NCBI GenBank assembly: GCA_030770425.1
Contig: JASJFT010000448.1
Span: 1 to 12,953, forward strand
DNA: 12,953 nucleotides
DNA from: Darksidea phi
Lineage: Eukaryota; Ascomycota; Dothideomycetes; Pleosporales; Lentitheciaceae
Direction: 5' to 3'
Both the position numbers and the translations under genes were made by a program. This document shows, one piece after another, positions 1-9,360 of the stretch (position 1 is its first letter; every line of letters starts with the position of its first letter). The notes under the pieces are model-generated. The model was not told the DNA's origin. It worked only from the letters and a program-made list of their open reading frames with translations, and did no database searches.

Positions 1-33
<33 letters not shown>
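1..33. repeat. T homopolymer at the window start
   Basis: An uninterrupted run of 33 T residues sits exactly at the window edge and is followed by an AT-rich spacer. It could be the complement of a poly(A) tract, such as the tail of a retroelement lying outside the window, but its position at the very end makes a contig-end artefact at least as likely. Confidence 0.9.
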
Positions 34-34
<1 letters not shown>

Positions 35-570
35 GATTTTTACCATAGAAATCTCTTTTGTAAGCTCCGCCCTTTCGTATAGACGTATAGAGATATAGAA
101 GCTATTAGGTATCGCACCTCTCTACTGTGTACAAACTCCTACTGTGTTTCGTGCCGACCTTATAAGGAGACTCCCACTATGCAAATCCAAATCAAATACA
201 GAAGCTATTAGAATATATGTTGGTAGTACATATCAATGTTCGAAATTATCACCTCGTCAGTCTCAATAACAAGTGCTCGCGTGCGATGACAAGCCCAACA
301 ACATCAAAATTCAAAACCAATCCGGGCTTCTCAAGACTTCTCTCCCATGCCCATCCTGCCTGTACTTGACCACACTCGTGCCGCCCTTCCATAACCAGAA
401 AGATGGAACTTCAAAATGAATTCGCCAAAGAGGTTTCTTCATCGCGTGTGAGGGAGAACGCTACGGAGATTAATCAACTGTAGAAGAGGTGTATTCTATT
501 TTGCATTTTACCATAACTTAAGCTAAGCTAGAGAAATATATTTTACAAGTCCTCTACTCCACTATAATAG
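34..570. other. AT-rich spacer without a gene
   Basis: No convincing reading frame lies here. It is AT-rich and holds a 12-base direct repeat, AGAAGCTATTAG, at 97-108 and 200-211, and a shorter one, CTACTGTGT, near 122 and 139. It is the 3' flank of the minus-strand gene that ends at 571. I see no element family that I can name. Confidence 0.6.
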
Positions 571-1274
571 TTAATCTATAGAGCCTTTGCAAGGGCTTTC
601 GTAATGACCTACGTAGCCTTCGTAAGGCCTTTGGCAAAACTCGCGCCAATCGAACGCGCTGTCCAAGCGATCATACATATCGACGTATTCCCCCACGTCC
701 ATGTACATCCACCCAACCTCCTCCCAATCCTCATCGGTTTCTCCATCTTCCCAGTCCCCAGCCACCGCAGCGACCCTGTCCTCTTGCCCATCCGTAGTCG
801 GAATCTTGATGACTGTAGACTCTGACCCAATGGATGCATCCAGCGAGCGAAGGCAAGCCTCGTCCATGAATAAGCAGAAGTTCCACCTCGAAAGGAGACT
901 GACACAGGATGTTTACCGCCATGAGCGTCGTTGCTGGAGTAGCTTCGAACGGTCCTGCGCGCTTCCACCATACTCCTCTGGGTTCCGAAGCCGTGGCGTC
1001 AGGTCATCAGCAACCCAGGCGCGAAATGCATAGCGCACTGTGTGCGCGTCGGCGCCAGCGAGTGTGTCTTTGTCGATGACAGTCAACTCTGGCGGCGAAG
1101 GCGATCAGTCCGATTCGAAAGCGATGGAGCATCCGCGATAGTCAAACGCTGAAGCTTGAGTATGCGGGCCCAAGATGCGTCGCTGTCCACGCCGTAGACT
1201 GCGAAAAACGAAGAATCCTCATGGCGCGCGTCGGGCCCTATGGCATAGAGGTCGAAAGTTGGCGTGTATGTCAT
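571..1274 (-). pseudogene. hypothetical fungal protein gene, apparently disrupted
   Basis: I do not recognise the family. Three stretches read as one protein on the minus strand. The first, from ATG at 1272-1274, begins MTYTPTFDLYAIG and continues FFAVYGVDSDASW. The second, in another frame, carries ELTVIDKDTL and TVRYAFRAWVADDL and runs to a TAA at 913-915. The third continues in the same frame after that TAA, with IKIPTTDGQED and a strongly acidic, Trp/Tyr-rich C-terminus (DWEDGETDEDWEEVGWMY), and stops at 571-573. So one nonsense codon separates two coding stretches of about 58 and 114 codons. The earlier frame change could be a 59-base intron (GT at 1147-1146, CAG ending at 1089), which joins the frames exactly, although its donor is poor and its branch site is CTGAT. 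Otherwise it is an indel. The TAA would be a CAA glutamine codon before one C-to-T change in CpA context, the RIP signature. A sequencing error is possible. Confidence 0.55.
1089..1147 (-). other. candidate 59-base intron
   Basis: On the minus strand this segment starts GTTTGA and ends CGCCAG. Removing it joins the upstream frame (ending KLQ) to the downstream frame (LTVIDKDT), restoring a glutamine codon across the junction. Length and the CAG acceptor suit filamentous fungi. The donor is not the usual GTAAGT or GTATGT, and the only branch-like site is CTGAT. The segment itself translates plausibly (KLQRLTIADAPSL), so an indel in an intronless gene is a real alternative. Confidence 0.3.
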
Positions 1275-2024
1275 GACATGCCTTGGGAAAGTTTGGGTCG
1301 GGTGATGGTTTTAAATCTTTGTGTTGAGCGCGTCTTCAGCATCCTTCCCGACGGCCGACAGCACCGCTTCTCGATCATTGGCGAGGGGTGTGGGCGAGTC
1401 GGGTTCTGAACGATTGGAGATTGATTGTCGTTGTTGGTTTTACGGTTTGGTAAGTGACGCCAAAATGCCCGGGCGTTTCGTGTGCGTGAAAAGAAGAGGC
1501 CAGCCTGCTGGAGAGGCTGTGGGAGGCGGGCGAATTCGCATTCTCAGTAAGAACAACCAGAGTTATTCGCTCTACACGTCTGCACTGATACACCGGCACG
1601 TGATAATGTCCGCATGGTGTAGTGATTACGTCATGTGTATGGGTTTGGGTTCAATCGATTCCTGGTATGTAGAGTGACAAATGATTAAGTATGGCAGCTC
1701 AGTGCTGGAGACCGCGCATTTCATCTGCTGCCGAGGTTTCCCCCACACACTAACCCCATAAAGGAAGTCGTGACGAAAGAGGAGTGAGATGGCCCCGCTG
1801 CATGCACAGCCACATGCTCGCAGCTACAAAGATGATATACATGATGATTATATGGACATGCGAGAATATTTTAAACTAGTTTTCATTGAGCAATGGCTTC
1901 TAATCAATATCTATCTTGAATGCACGCGCGGTAGTAACCCACAATACTAATAGCCACTTCCCAGCCTACATTACCCTCCTCGTGGGCTTTGCCTACATGA
2001 CTCAAAGTCATGACCGAACGGCGC
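1275..2024. promoter_or_regulatory. upstream region of the 571-1274 gene and 3' flank of the F-box gene
   Basis: No convincing gene is present. Read on the minus strand, upstream of the start at 1274, there is an ATTTAAAA TATA-like stretch at 1309-1316, about 35-42 bases before the ATG. Two CCAAT pentamers lie at 1377-1381 and 1413-1417 (the HAP-complex site), a CACGTG E-box at 1597-1602, and TGACGTAA, a CRE/ATF-type bZIP site, at 1626-1633. Each motif is short and could occur by chance; the pair of CCAAT boxes at 100-145 bases is the most typical arrangement. The part from about 1680 is AT-rich and is probably the 3' untranslated side of the F-box gene. Confidence 0.35.
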
Positions 2025-3500
2025 TCAGGCCCGTCCCGAATACAGCGAGGCAAGAGACTTTGCGCGATCAGTACCCCAGTATGGAACCGGTTCCATGTAG
2101 AAATCTTCCGTGTAGATATGTGACCGTAGTGTTTCGACTTCCCGATACACCTGGAGAGTGACTCCGACGCCTGTATGTGAAGAAGGAAAGTTAATAAAGT
2201 GTAGCTCGTTATTCAAGCGTTCGATATCCGTCTCGGTAAGATTCCACGCTTGTTCGTTGCTGTTATTCTCATCCTTGTATAGTGTAATCGAGAGCTCTGT
2301 CACGGAACGGAGCACATCTCGTAGAACCGGAAGTGTCTCGTGCAATACTGTATAAGGTAAAAATTCAAGATGCAATGACTTCAGGCGCGGTGGAAGCAAT
2401 TTTGCAAGATTCCCAAGCTGCCTGATCTTTCTCAAATCCCCCTCGCCGTAGGTGATACCAAGAAGTATACTCGCGTCGACGACCAATTTATGGACATTTT
2501 CCAACTTGTCAAAGTATGTCGGCCTACTCAGAATTGGTACCAAACCTGGATGTGTCCATTCAAGTTGCCTCAGCTTGGGTAGATGTGAGCCCATGGCTTC
2601 CAAAAGAGTGTCTTCCAAGGTTTCATCGCTGAAGATGATGTGTTCCATGGCAATAAGCTCAATACCCTGGAGTCGTCCCGTACGAATAGAGTTTTCGAGG
2701 CTCCTCCCGCGGATGTGCACATTGAATAGAAATAAGTGCCGTAGCTTCTGTGGCACATCGGAGAATCGGGGGCATAGCTTCCATTCTGGAACATAACAAT
2801 GCTCCACCCTTAGAATGCTTATTTCCGGGGGAATTGGGACGTTGATACGCCCAGGCCGCGGATTAGGACCAATTCTGAGACTGCGAAGCTTAGGGAACAT
2901 TGTCCACTTATGGCTTTCGGTCGTCTCGAACTCGGCTCCTGGACACAGCTGCACCATCGCCCAGAGCACCCCGTTGATCGATGTGGGGACAAGAGCGGAA
3001 TTAGATAATTCGATTCGCTCGATATTGCTAGCCAAAAAAATGACCAGCGCGCATCCGAAGCCTATACAGAGCCTGTTACAGAGCCTATTACAGAACATAT
3101 TAGAGAGAAAATCGATCCGGTCTTCTACAGACGCGCTTAGCACACCATAGAGCTCCTGAATCCTGGCTTGAATATCGGGTATGTGGGCCTGAAAGTCCTT
3201 GTAGAACCTCTTTCGCAGCTGAGAATCATTATGGCTGCCGCAATCGCAAGCAAGGCCAGGCGCGTTAAAGCTACGGATGTGTTGTGCAAGCTCACGGCGA
3301 TCTAAAAGTGTCAAAAGAAGGCGGAAGGCTCGGGGCGCATCCTGGCCGGTGTTGAATGTAACGTCGCGGTAGAGTAGTGGCTCTGTGATAAAGCGGTAGT
3401 ATTTAGAGACCTGAGAAAAAGCACTCATCGAAGCGTGGTCGCCTTCGAGGAACCCGACTATGAGTCCATCCAGTTCTGTTGAAAGGTCTCTAAAAGACAT
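2025..3500 (-). CDS. F-box protein with leucine-rich C-terminal region
   Basis: A single open frame of 491 codons, with no intron needed. The start lies in a good fungal context (CAACAATG, A at -3). Residues 3-48 fit an F-box: an LSTEL-like first helix, an acidic turn, then SQVSKYYRFITEPLLYRDVTF-like residues matching the usual pattern of serine/valine/arginine helix and PLLYR end. Residues of roughly 160-400 contain irregular leucine-rich stretches (IERIEL, LRSLRIG, LRHLFLF, LRQLEW, LKSLHLEFLPY, VTELSITLYK) with the LxxLxL spacing of degenerate LRRs. In this family the F-box binds Skp1 of an SCF ubiquitin ligase and the LRR-like part selects a substrate; that role is family knowledge and the substrate is unknown. 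Residues 134-145 are a four-residue tandem repeat (NMFC, NRLC, NRLC), an oddity described separately. Antisense frames here are shadows. Such genes are strongly amplified and variable in Dothideomycetes. Confidence 0.85.
   Translation of the reverse strand: MSFRDLSTELDGLIVGFLEGDHASMSAFSQVSKYYRFITEPLLYRDVTFNTGQDAPRAFRLLLTLLDRRELAQHIRSFNAPGLACDCGSHNDSQLRKRFYKDFQAHIPDIQARIQELYGVLSASVEDRIDFLSNMFCNRLCNRLCIGFGCALVIFLASNIERIELSNSALVPTSINGVLWAMVQLCPGAEFETTESHKWTMFPKLRSLRIGPNPRPGRINVPIPPEISILRVEHCYVPEWKLCPRFSDVPQKLRHLFLFNVHIRGRSLENSIRTGRLQGIELIAMEHIIFSDETLEDTLLEAMGSHLPKLRQLEWTHPGLVPILSRPTYFDKLENVHKLVVDASILLGITYGEGDLRKIRQLGNLAKLLPPRLKSLHLEFLPYTVLHETLPVLRDVLRSVTELSITLYKDENNSNEQAWNLTETDIERLNNELHFINFPSSHTGVGVTLQVYREVETLRSHIYTEDFYMEPVPYWGTDRAKSLASLYSGRA
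3066..3101 (-). repeat. 12-base in-frame tandem repeat inside the F-box gene
   Basis: Three consecutive 12-base units read ACAGAGCCTGTT, ACAGAGCCTATT and ACAGAACATATT on the plus strand. In the gene they encode NMFC, NRLC, NRLC. The first two differ at one base, so at least one duplication is recent. The length is a multiple of three, so the frame is kept. Confidence 0.85.
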
Positions 3501-5140
3501 TGTTGATTAATTGTGGGTTGAGCTCAATGGTGATGTGCGGGTTGTGCTCGGCGGAGCTGGGAAAAAGAATTTAAGCAAGAGACGGTTTGCATAGAGAAAA
3601 TAGCATTGTGAGGCGACGAGGCCAAGCTCTTTCATCGCTGTTGACTTACAATACGGATATGCGGGCACCACCTTGGAATGTATGAAGGTTGTTGAAATCT
3701 GATATACAGCCTCTTCAATATCGTGCTGCTGGATTTCCCGGTGAAGTATAGGGCTAAACAAAAGGGCAAAAGAGCACGCCGTAGCTCCCTCACTCCAGAA
3801 TCGAACCCGTGAACCATTGAAGAAAATAGCCAAAAAAAAAATATCTGATCGCCGTCGATCCCGTCCTCCCTAATGTAGGAAGTTAGCTTGTTTCCTGCTT
3901 GAAGTTAGCCAACTGTTCCAAATGCCCGAAGGCGAAGGATTTTGCATTTGCATAATATATATACGCCTTGCAAAAGGGTTGTGTGGAAGCGGTGAAATTG
4001 GCTGTGTGGAGGTTTGGCGGCGGACAGGGCAACGCCAATGCCTCCTTAGCATTCCCAGAGTGAAATTACATGAGAGACAGGCATGCAAGGGTCTTTGAGC
4101 ATGAGGAAGGCGTGTCGGTCTGCATAGGTATTCGTAGGCAATCGGTAGGACATCTGCAGAATCGCTCCGCATGGCAAAAGGGCTGGATCAGGGGCAACAA
4201 GTTCATAACATAGCTAGCTCATAAGAGACGCTGTGTAAACAGTCTTCATGATGGCTTTGTGGATGTACGAGACTCTGAGAGAAGAGGAAGAAGATGTCAC
4301 ACATAGCGTCGGCAAATTCGGAGGCCATGCCACACCTGGCAAGCTTGAGTTCTGCAAACGTCGTCCTCTCCTTCCCCGGCATTGCAGGCACACACATCCT
4401 TAAGCGTATATGCTACGCTGTCTCTCGTAGCGTGCGGACTTTGGCGTTACGCATAGTTGAAGGGTTTGCGCTCGGGCTTTTGTTTGCTCGCTTTCACGTC
4501 TGCTCTTCAAACCCCTTGCCGTGCTCTCAACCACACCACCACCCCGCAAGAGCTACACTCCAGCGCAGCGCTTTTCAGACATCATGGCCTCGACGTGATG
4601 CCGGCGGTTTGGAGTTCATGTTTTCCGCTCCTCCCGGGCCGGCATCTAGGCTGCACGTTCTGCGCATCGCGATGGGAAGGTAAGAGGGGCGTGTCCCAAG
4701 CAATGGCGAGGCTCTTCTGCTCCAACTCGGGCAAAGACGCAGCTCCCTGAACAGGAAAACACACATCGACGACCGACAATGACTTCTCCACCATGGCCCT
4801 CCGTAGTTCGCCACTGCAGTCTTGCTGTCGCTCTCCGTGCTCCTGACATACAGCGGCCGGGGCGGGCAGCCAAACGAGTGGACGCGCCGTGTCCGCCTCG
4901 TCCCTCCTTATCTCACAGCGGCGGAGCCTACGCCACGAGACCACCGACAAGGCACTGGAAGTATGCCTCGAGTGACCGAGATGCTCAGCCTTCGAGAAGC
5001 AGCTCCACTGCTATGAGACTCTGCCAGCTAATCCACGTCGGTAGTTGATCTATGCCCGTAGTCGATCCATGCCCGCAGCCATTTCCGCCCCGCGTTGGCT
5101 CTAGGACGGCATCGCTAGTGGTAGGCTCTACACACGCTTG
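3501..5140. other. intergenic region without a confident gene
   Basis: The part next to 3500 is the 5' side of the F-box gene. It holds a 108-codon minus frame at 3507-3833 that ends seven bases before the F-box start; it looks like no known protein and could at most be an upstream ORF. An A tract (3832-3841) and an AT-rich stretch near 3950-3965 follow. Minus-strand frames at 4203-4397 and 3870-4172 share a phase but are separated by two stops and show no motif. Between 4560 and 5040 the DNA becomes GC-rich, with overlapping short frames on both strands and no domain I can recognise. A small inverted repeat, GCTACG (4412-4417) and CGTAGC (4426-4431), could form a hairpin with an 8-base loop. 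Confidence 0.5.
5041..5074. repeat. 17-base tandem duplication
   Basis: Two adjacent 17-base units, GTAGTTGATCTATGCCC and GTAGTCGATCCATGCCC, differ only by two C/T changes. The second runs on into a further CGCAG-like remnant. It stands just before the large repeat clusters. Confidence 0.85.
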
Positions 5141-5144
5141 AAAT

Positions 5145-5386
5145 GTGGGAAATGTGCGACAAGTATGCGTTCAGCGATCCAGGCCCCGAGTCGCCGAGAG
5201 AGCGACTTCTCTGGCTGAATGCCAGGTAAAGCCAGCCCTGCATCAGACTTTTCGACCACGTTGCCAGCAGCGGATCCTATACACGGCAGAGATACTGAGG
5301 ATGCAGGAAATGTACAAGAGGTATGCGTTCAGCGACCAAAGCCCTCAGTCGCAGAGAGAGCAACTCCTCTGCTTGCTAACTTGAAC
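5145..5386. repeat. tandem repeat cluster A, period 158
   Basis: Two diverged copies are offset by 158 bases. The anchor GTATGCGTTCAGCGA occurs at 5163 and at 5321, flanked in both by GAAATGT upstream and a GAGAGAGC-like stretch downstream. Translated on plus, both copies give NVxxVCVQRxxPxVAERAT-like peptides in one frame and RYAFSD-like peptides in another, so translation alone does not say which frame, if any, was used. No intact gene spans the two copies. Confidence 0.8.
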
Positions 5387-5415
5387 ATCAGGCTGAGCCA
5401 GCCCCGCATTATAAC

Positions 5416-5760
5416 CCTCGTGCAATCTCAGCGGCGACAACAGATACCACACGAGGCGGACATGCTGAGGAGCGAATGTCACCTTTGAGCGAGAGGAGAC
5501 AATACCCTTTCACAAGGATATGTGCTCTAGAGCGGGTGTGCTGGCCGTTGAGGAGGATGCTGGCTACGTGCCAGCTCCACAGCAAGGCCTCATGCGATCT
5601 CGGCGGCGACAGACGCCACACAAGGCGGACGTACTGACAAGCAAATAACTCTTTGAACATGGGGAGACGACCACAGCCTTTTATCAGGATGTCTGCTCTG
5701 CATATGGGTATGTTGGCTGCCGAGGAGCATTTTGGTTACACCAAGATCTCGCGCCAACCC
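5416..5760. repeat. tandem repeat cluster B, period 172
   Basis: Two copies are offset by 172 bases. The anchor CCTCRTGCRATCTCRGCGGC occurs at 5416 and 5588. Similarity continues through ACACRAGGCGGAC, a CACAAGGATATGTGCTCT / TATCAGGATGTCTGCTCT stretch, and a TGCTGGCCGTTGAGGAG / TGTTGGCTGCCGAGGAG stretch. On the minus strand both encode CPPRVVSVVAAEIA-like peptides, but neither copy holds a complete gene. Most differences I aligned by eye are transitions. Confidence 0.8.
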
Positions 5761-5773
5761 CGCAGCAAAACAA

Positions 5774-5803
5774 CGACAGCGACAGCGACAGCGACGGCGA
5801 CGG
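5774..5803. repeat. hexanucleotide microsatellite (CGACAG/CGACGG)
   Basis: Five consecutive hexamers: three CGACAG followed by two CGACGG, then a decayed CGATGA. It lies exactly between repeat clusters B and C. Confidence 0.95.
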
Positions 5804-5816
5804 CGATGAGTACCGC

Positions 5817-6275
5817 GAGTATCAGCTGTGACCGCGCGAAGTACCACATTGCTTCTTGTGCGCTAACAGATACAACTTCGATACGCTTGCGCAGCCGGCG
5901 CTCTCACGACGGGTCCGCTTGGTCGGCGGACCATCTCTGAAGGATTCGTAATGGCGTCTCGCACCAAACACGGCGAGTATCAAGTGTACCGCACGAAGGA
6001 TAATATCTCTTGCTCTGTTCCATCAGAAACAGCTTCAATACTCTTGCGCGGCTGACGCTCCCACATACGGTCTGCTTGGTTGCCGGACCGTCTGCGAAGG
6101 ATCCATACCAGGTATTTCACGCCAAATACCGCCAGTATCGAGCGTAAGCGCAAATATCACATCGTCCGCTTTGATCTAACGGGTACAGCTTCGATACGCT
6201 TGCGCGGCCGACGCTCTCACATTCGTTCCGCTTGATCGCCGGACCACGGGCGAAGGATTTATGAATGGCATTCCA
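5817..6275. repeat. tandem repeat cluster C, three copies, period 156-157
   Basis: Three copies are spaced 157 and 156 bases apart. The anchor CTTCGATACGCTTGCGC occurs at 5876, as CTTCAATACTCTTGCGC at 6033, and again at 6189. Each is followed by a GACGCTCTCAC-like block, a CCGCTTG-TCGCCGGACC block and a GCGAAGGAT block. Each anchor is preceded by a CCGCGAGTATC-like motif (5817, 5969, 6130). Outer copies 1 and 3 match each other better in the anchor than either matches copy 2. Frames are broken by stops on both strands. Confidence 0.85.
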
Positions 6276-8130
6276 CACCGAAATGCTAGAAATAAATCCA
6301 ACGCGAGGCCTTTCGGTTTTCGAGACGATAACCTTCGATAGCCCTGACCGAACTGACACCTTTCTCAAACGGTGGGCCAGAGTGGAAGCGCAATGGCATC
6401 GTAGCTACCACAACAAGCGCGGAAGACGGGACCTTTAACAAAAACCGGCATCCATCTCTAGACTCAACATTGATTGCGAGTGTTGCACGGTGCTTTGTAC
6501 GCCACCCATCAATATACAGGTGGCTCTCCAAGCCTAGGTCGCTCAGAGCGGTACGATACAGGTCGCGGCTTCCGTCGAGTAGGCCAATGAACGCACGGTG
6601 AACACTATCAGGGCAGCGTCGCAATATCGAACCAGTTGGTTGACAAGACGAAGAATAATATCGGATGACATTGGCAATCAGATGGACAATAGGCTAGGGC
6701 GGTCTGAAGCAGGCGGAGCACTGCCAGTGGGCATATAATGTAGATCAACTTGCGGCGACCGATGCTCTCGCGGCCGACGTGATAAGCCGAATCCTCGCCT
6801 CTGTTACAGCAACTGCACACTCTGCGATGCTCGAGCAACTAAGGCACCCATTGTTCCTCGATATTTCCGTATCCGGGAACGGACGGCAGAGCAGTCCTCT
6901 TCAACTCATAGTCAAAGACATGAGCGGCAGCGGGAGCATCATGAAATCAACTTCCAGGGTATCGGGCGCCCTCGAAGTCTCAGGGGGCCATCTTAGCATG
7001 TGGCGGCAATACTTTGCGAACTGTCGATAGAGACAACGGACACCCGCCTTTGAGAGCTTGTGCCATCCCCGTCGCAATTCTGTCGCAGCAGGAGGCACGG
7101 TCTTGAAGGATTCGGATACTCTGAAAAGGATATGAAGCGCTTTGCTGGTGGATTGATAAGAGCTTGGGACAATAAAGGTTTACCAGCTGGTATGCTGAAG
7201 GGCGCTTCCGACATTGGGCGATAAGAGACCATGATTCCAGCATCGACATTTCGCGAATCAGGGCGAGGACTTGTCATCCGGTGTCCGTGCCAATGATGTT
7301 ATCGTAAACCTCTTCGGATGGTTGGAGATGATAACCAAAGAGAGGATGCCACCCGAGGTTGGACTGGAGGTTGGACTCGAAGAACAGCTTGAACAGACAT
7401 GGAACCTTCGGATGGCAACATGATCAAGTCTGGAAATGATGCAAAGCTGTCCCGTAATGTCGAAGATGTTGCATATCGTCGCAGCCAGAAAGTGGTGGAT
7501 GCATATGCTTCGGAAAGTTGAGTGTTGACCGCAACAGTGTTGCCGTTGCATTGTTGATCATGGCTCCCGGTGCCTTCTTTGTGCAAACAAGCCGCGACTG
7601 CCGTCCCGAAATACAAATGCTGCCTCTGGTCTGCATTTCTCAATCACGACCCTGGCTGTTCGTTAACCGACCCGAACCATGTCGCGAGGCGATGTGGATA
7701 TCCGATGTGCTCCAAAGTCAACGATCCTTTCTGAAATGACCAAGGCTTCGAAAGTAAGAATTCGAGGTCATGCTCAATGTCTGTCATGCACAGTTCCTTC
7801 TGTGTCCTGCTGGTAGCTCCTGCCAAATGAATAGGGCTTCTGGTATCTTGTTTCGACCTTTCCGTTCGTTCGCTGTATCCGCATAAGGGCAATGCCATCG
7901 GACTTTGCCATCTTGGAATCTGCGAGGCCCTGGACCGCAGCCTCCGCAACGAGTTGTCGCCTAGCTTCCCACCACACACTGTTGGCTTCCCCCGCTCCAC
8001 ATGGCCGTTTGGGTATGCTTGTCAATTGTATCCTATGATGCCTGGCCACCAGCTTCTATGAAGCGTTACATCATAGTCGACAGTCGATGTGGTATCAAGG
8101 TGCTGCCGCCCCCCAGGTGTTTGATCAGGC
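6276..8130. other. 1.9 kb with only broken or unassigned reading frames
   Basis: No intact gene is identifiable. On plus, the frame from about 6692 to 7139 reads well (LAATDALAADVISRIL, LFLDISVSGNGRQ, AAGGTVLKDSDTLKR) with one TAG at 7028-7030. A separate plus stretch near 7258-7410 (NDVIVNLFGWLEMITKERM) contains a 12-base duplication, GAGGTTGGACTG then GAGGTTGGACTC, at 7355-7378. On minus, the frame from 8000 down to 6993 is interrupted only by TGA (7644-7646) and TAA (7299-7301), and a minus frame at 6286-6624 is also open. Good-looking frames on both strands at the same place cannot all be real, so base composition may be lengthening them. I assign none. Confidence 0.35.
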
Positions 8131-8168
8131 ATGGTGACTAAAGCCTCCGCTAGAGCCGGCGCTTTGCC

Positions 8169-8758
8169 CAAATCGCCTCTCGGGCTCGAAAAAAGGCCGC
8201 TCGCGGTATCGGTGCTATTCTCGTCGGCTCGCCGCATGTTCTTATACCTTACCGTAGCAGGATATCCGTCCGTAGGATGTTCGCTCGTAGGGATTCCCCC
8301 CCGTAGGATGCCCGTTGTCGCCGCCTTTTGTCCAAATCTATCACTTGAGCTCGGACAGACGTCATTATCTGGATCAGAGCTTCTCCTCATCAGCTTACAA
8401 CGGGTTCTTATACCTCGCCGTTATAGGATGTTCGCCCGTACGATGACTGCCTGTAAGATGTCCGCCGTAACCGTCATTACTCGAAAACCATCTCTTGAGC
8501 TCGACCGGAAGTTGTTTGCGATATCGAAGCTCCGCTTTATCGGCTCGTGGAAGGTTTCTCTATCTCGCCGCCGCAAGAAGTCCGCCTGTACAATGTCCAC
8601 CAGAGTCACCCTTTGACTTAACCCATCTCTTGGGCTCAAACACAAGTTCTCCGTGGTATCAAGGCTTCGCTTCGTCGACTCGGAAAAGAGTTTTCCAGGT
8701 CGCCGTTGTCGCTCGCCGTGATCCAAGCGAAGGTCTGCGATGACACAGGGTATCCATG
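8169..8758. repeat. tandem repeat cluster D, four units shrinking 165, 150, 135
   Basis: The anchor CTTGAGCTCG, or its variant with GGGCTC, recurs with its core at 8182, 8347, 8497 and 8632, giving unit lengths 165, 150 and 135. Each unit has a head of 66-67 bases and a tail made of ~15-base subunits of the type CCGTAGGATGTTCGC. Tail lengths are 99, 83 and 68, and the number of recognisable subunits falls 4, 3, 2, 1. All three spacings are multiples of three, so a plus frame runs from unit 1 into unit 3, and a minus frame is nearly as open. Confidence 0.85.
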
Positions 8759-8960
8759 CCTTAGTCCTTATGCTTCGCGGCTTTGTGGTTTATACATGGA
8801 ATACTTTGCGTCATGATTACTTTGGGTATCTCGAAATGATCCTAAATCATCAACCTGTTGGGCGGCGGGTCCGCTGGGTGCGCTCTATTGAAATGCGGTA
8901 TGAAGCTGGACTATGAGATGCGCCGCCCTCTCCTCGATGTACTACCATCTTGTACGGCGG

Positions 8961-9360
8961 CTAGAATCTGTGGGCCTGTTCAGTTCATGCTCACGGTCGC
9001 AATCGCATCTCGAGGGAGAAAGAGATGGATCTCGCTGCCCTCGCTGGTGGTGACCCGAGCAGTGATCCAGTGGCACAGTCAAAGCCATGGCTTAAACGCC
9101 TATTCTTCGCGGCGTTGGGTTGTACGTTAGGTGCTCTCCGCGGTGATCAGCGCGGGTGCTCGACATGGCTCGAATTCATGAAACCATTGTGCGATGAGCC
9201 TTGCTGGCGCTTCCGTTCGGCGTGCTCTCGAACAGTGGGGAAGTCGGAATCTGAGGCACACTTGGCACTTCTCGATACTCTCAGTGCTATGCTCTTGGAT
9301 GGTAACTAGGATCTGTAAGCTGTTCAGGTCTTGCTCGCCGTAGCATCTCGAGGCGTAAAG
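8961..9360. repeat. direct repeat pair F, 345 bases apart
   Basis: About 60 bases beginning CTAGAATCTGTGGGCCTGTT at 8961 recur as CTAGGATCTGTAAGCTGTT at 9306. Both continue through CAGKTCWTGCTC, a GCATCTCGAGG block and GGGAGAAAG / CGTAAAG. The offset, 345 bases, is close to twice 172. Between them a plus frame (ATG at 9025, stop at 9307-9309) reads DLAALAGGDPSSDPVAQ and SEAHLALLDTLSAML, with no family that I recognise. Confidence 0.7.

Noticed and set aside
2158..3150. Plus-strand open frames opposite the F-box gene
   Set aside because: They are antisense shadows of a clear coding frame, with no start context or domain.
3785..3825. A tRNA-like T-arm and B box (GGGTTCGATTCTGG) on the minus strand, followed by T runs
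   Set aside because: Only two Watson-Crick pairs and one wobble form in the supposed T stem, no matching 5' acceptor (CCCTCAC) exists upstream, and no anticodon arm fits. Treated as chance or a very old relic.
3507..3833. 108-codon minus frame directly upstream of the F-box gene
   Set aside because: No domain, unusual composition, and a second overlapping frame of similar quality; at best an upstream ORF, so not called as a gene.
6993..8000. Minus frame of 336 codons with only two internal stops
   Set aside because: Equally good plus-strand frames occupy the same DNA and no motif supports the minus one; it is described in the region entry but not called.
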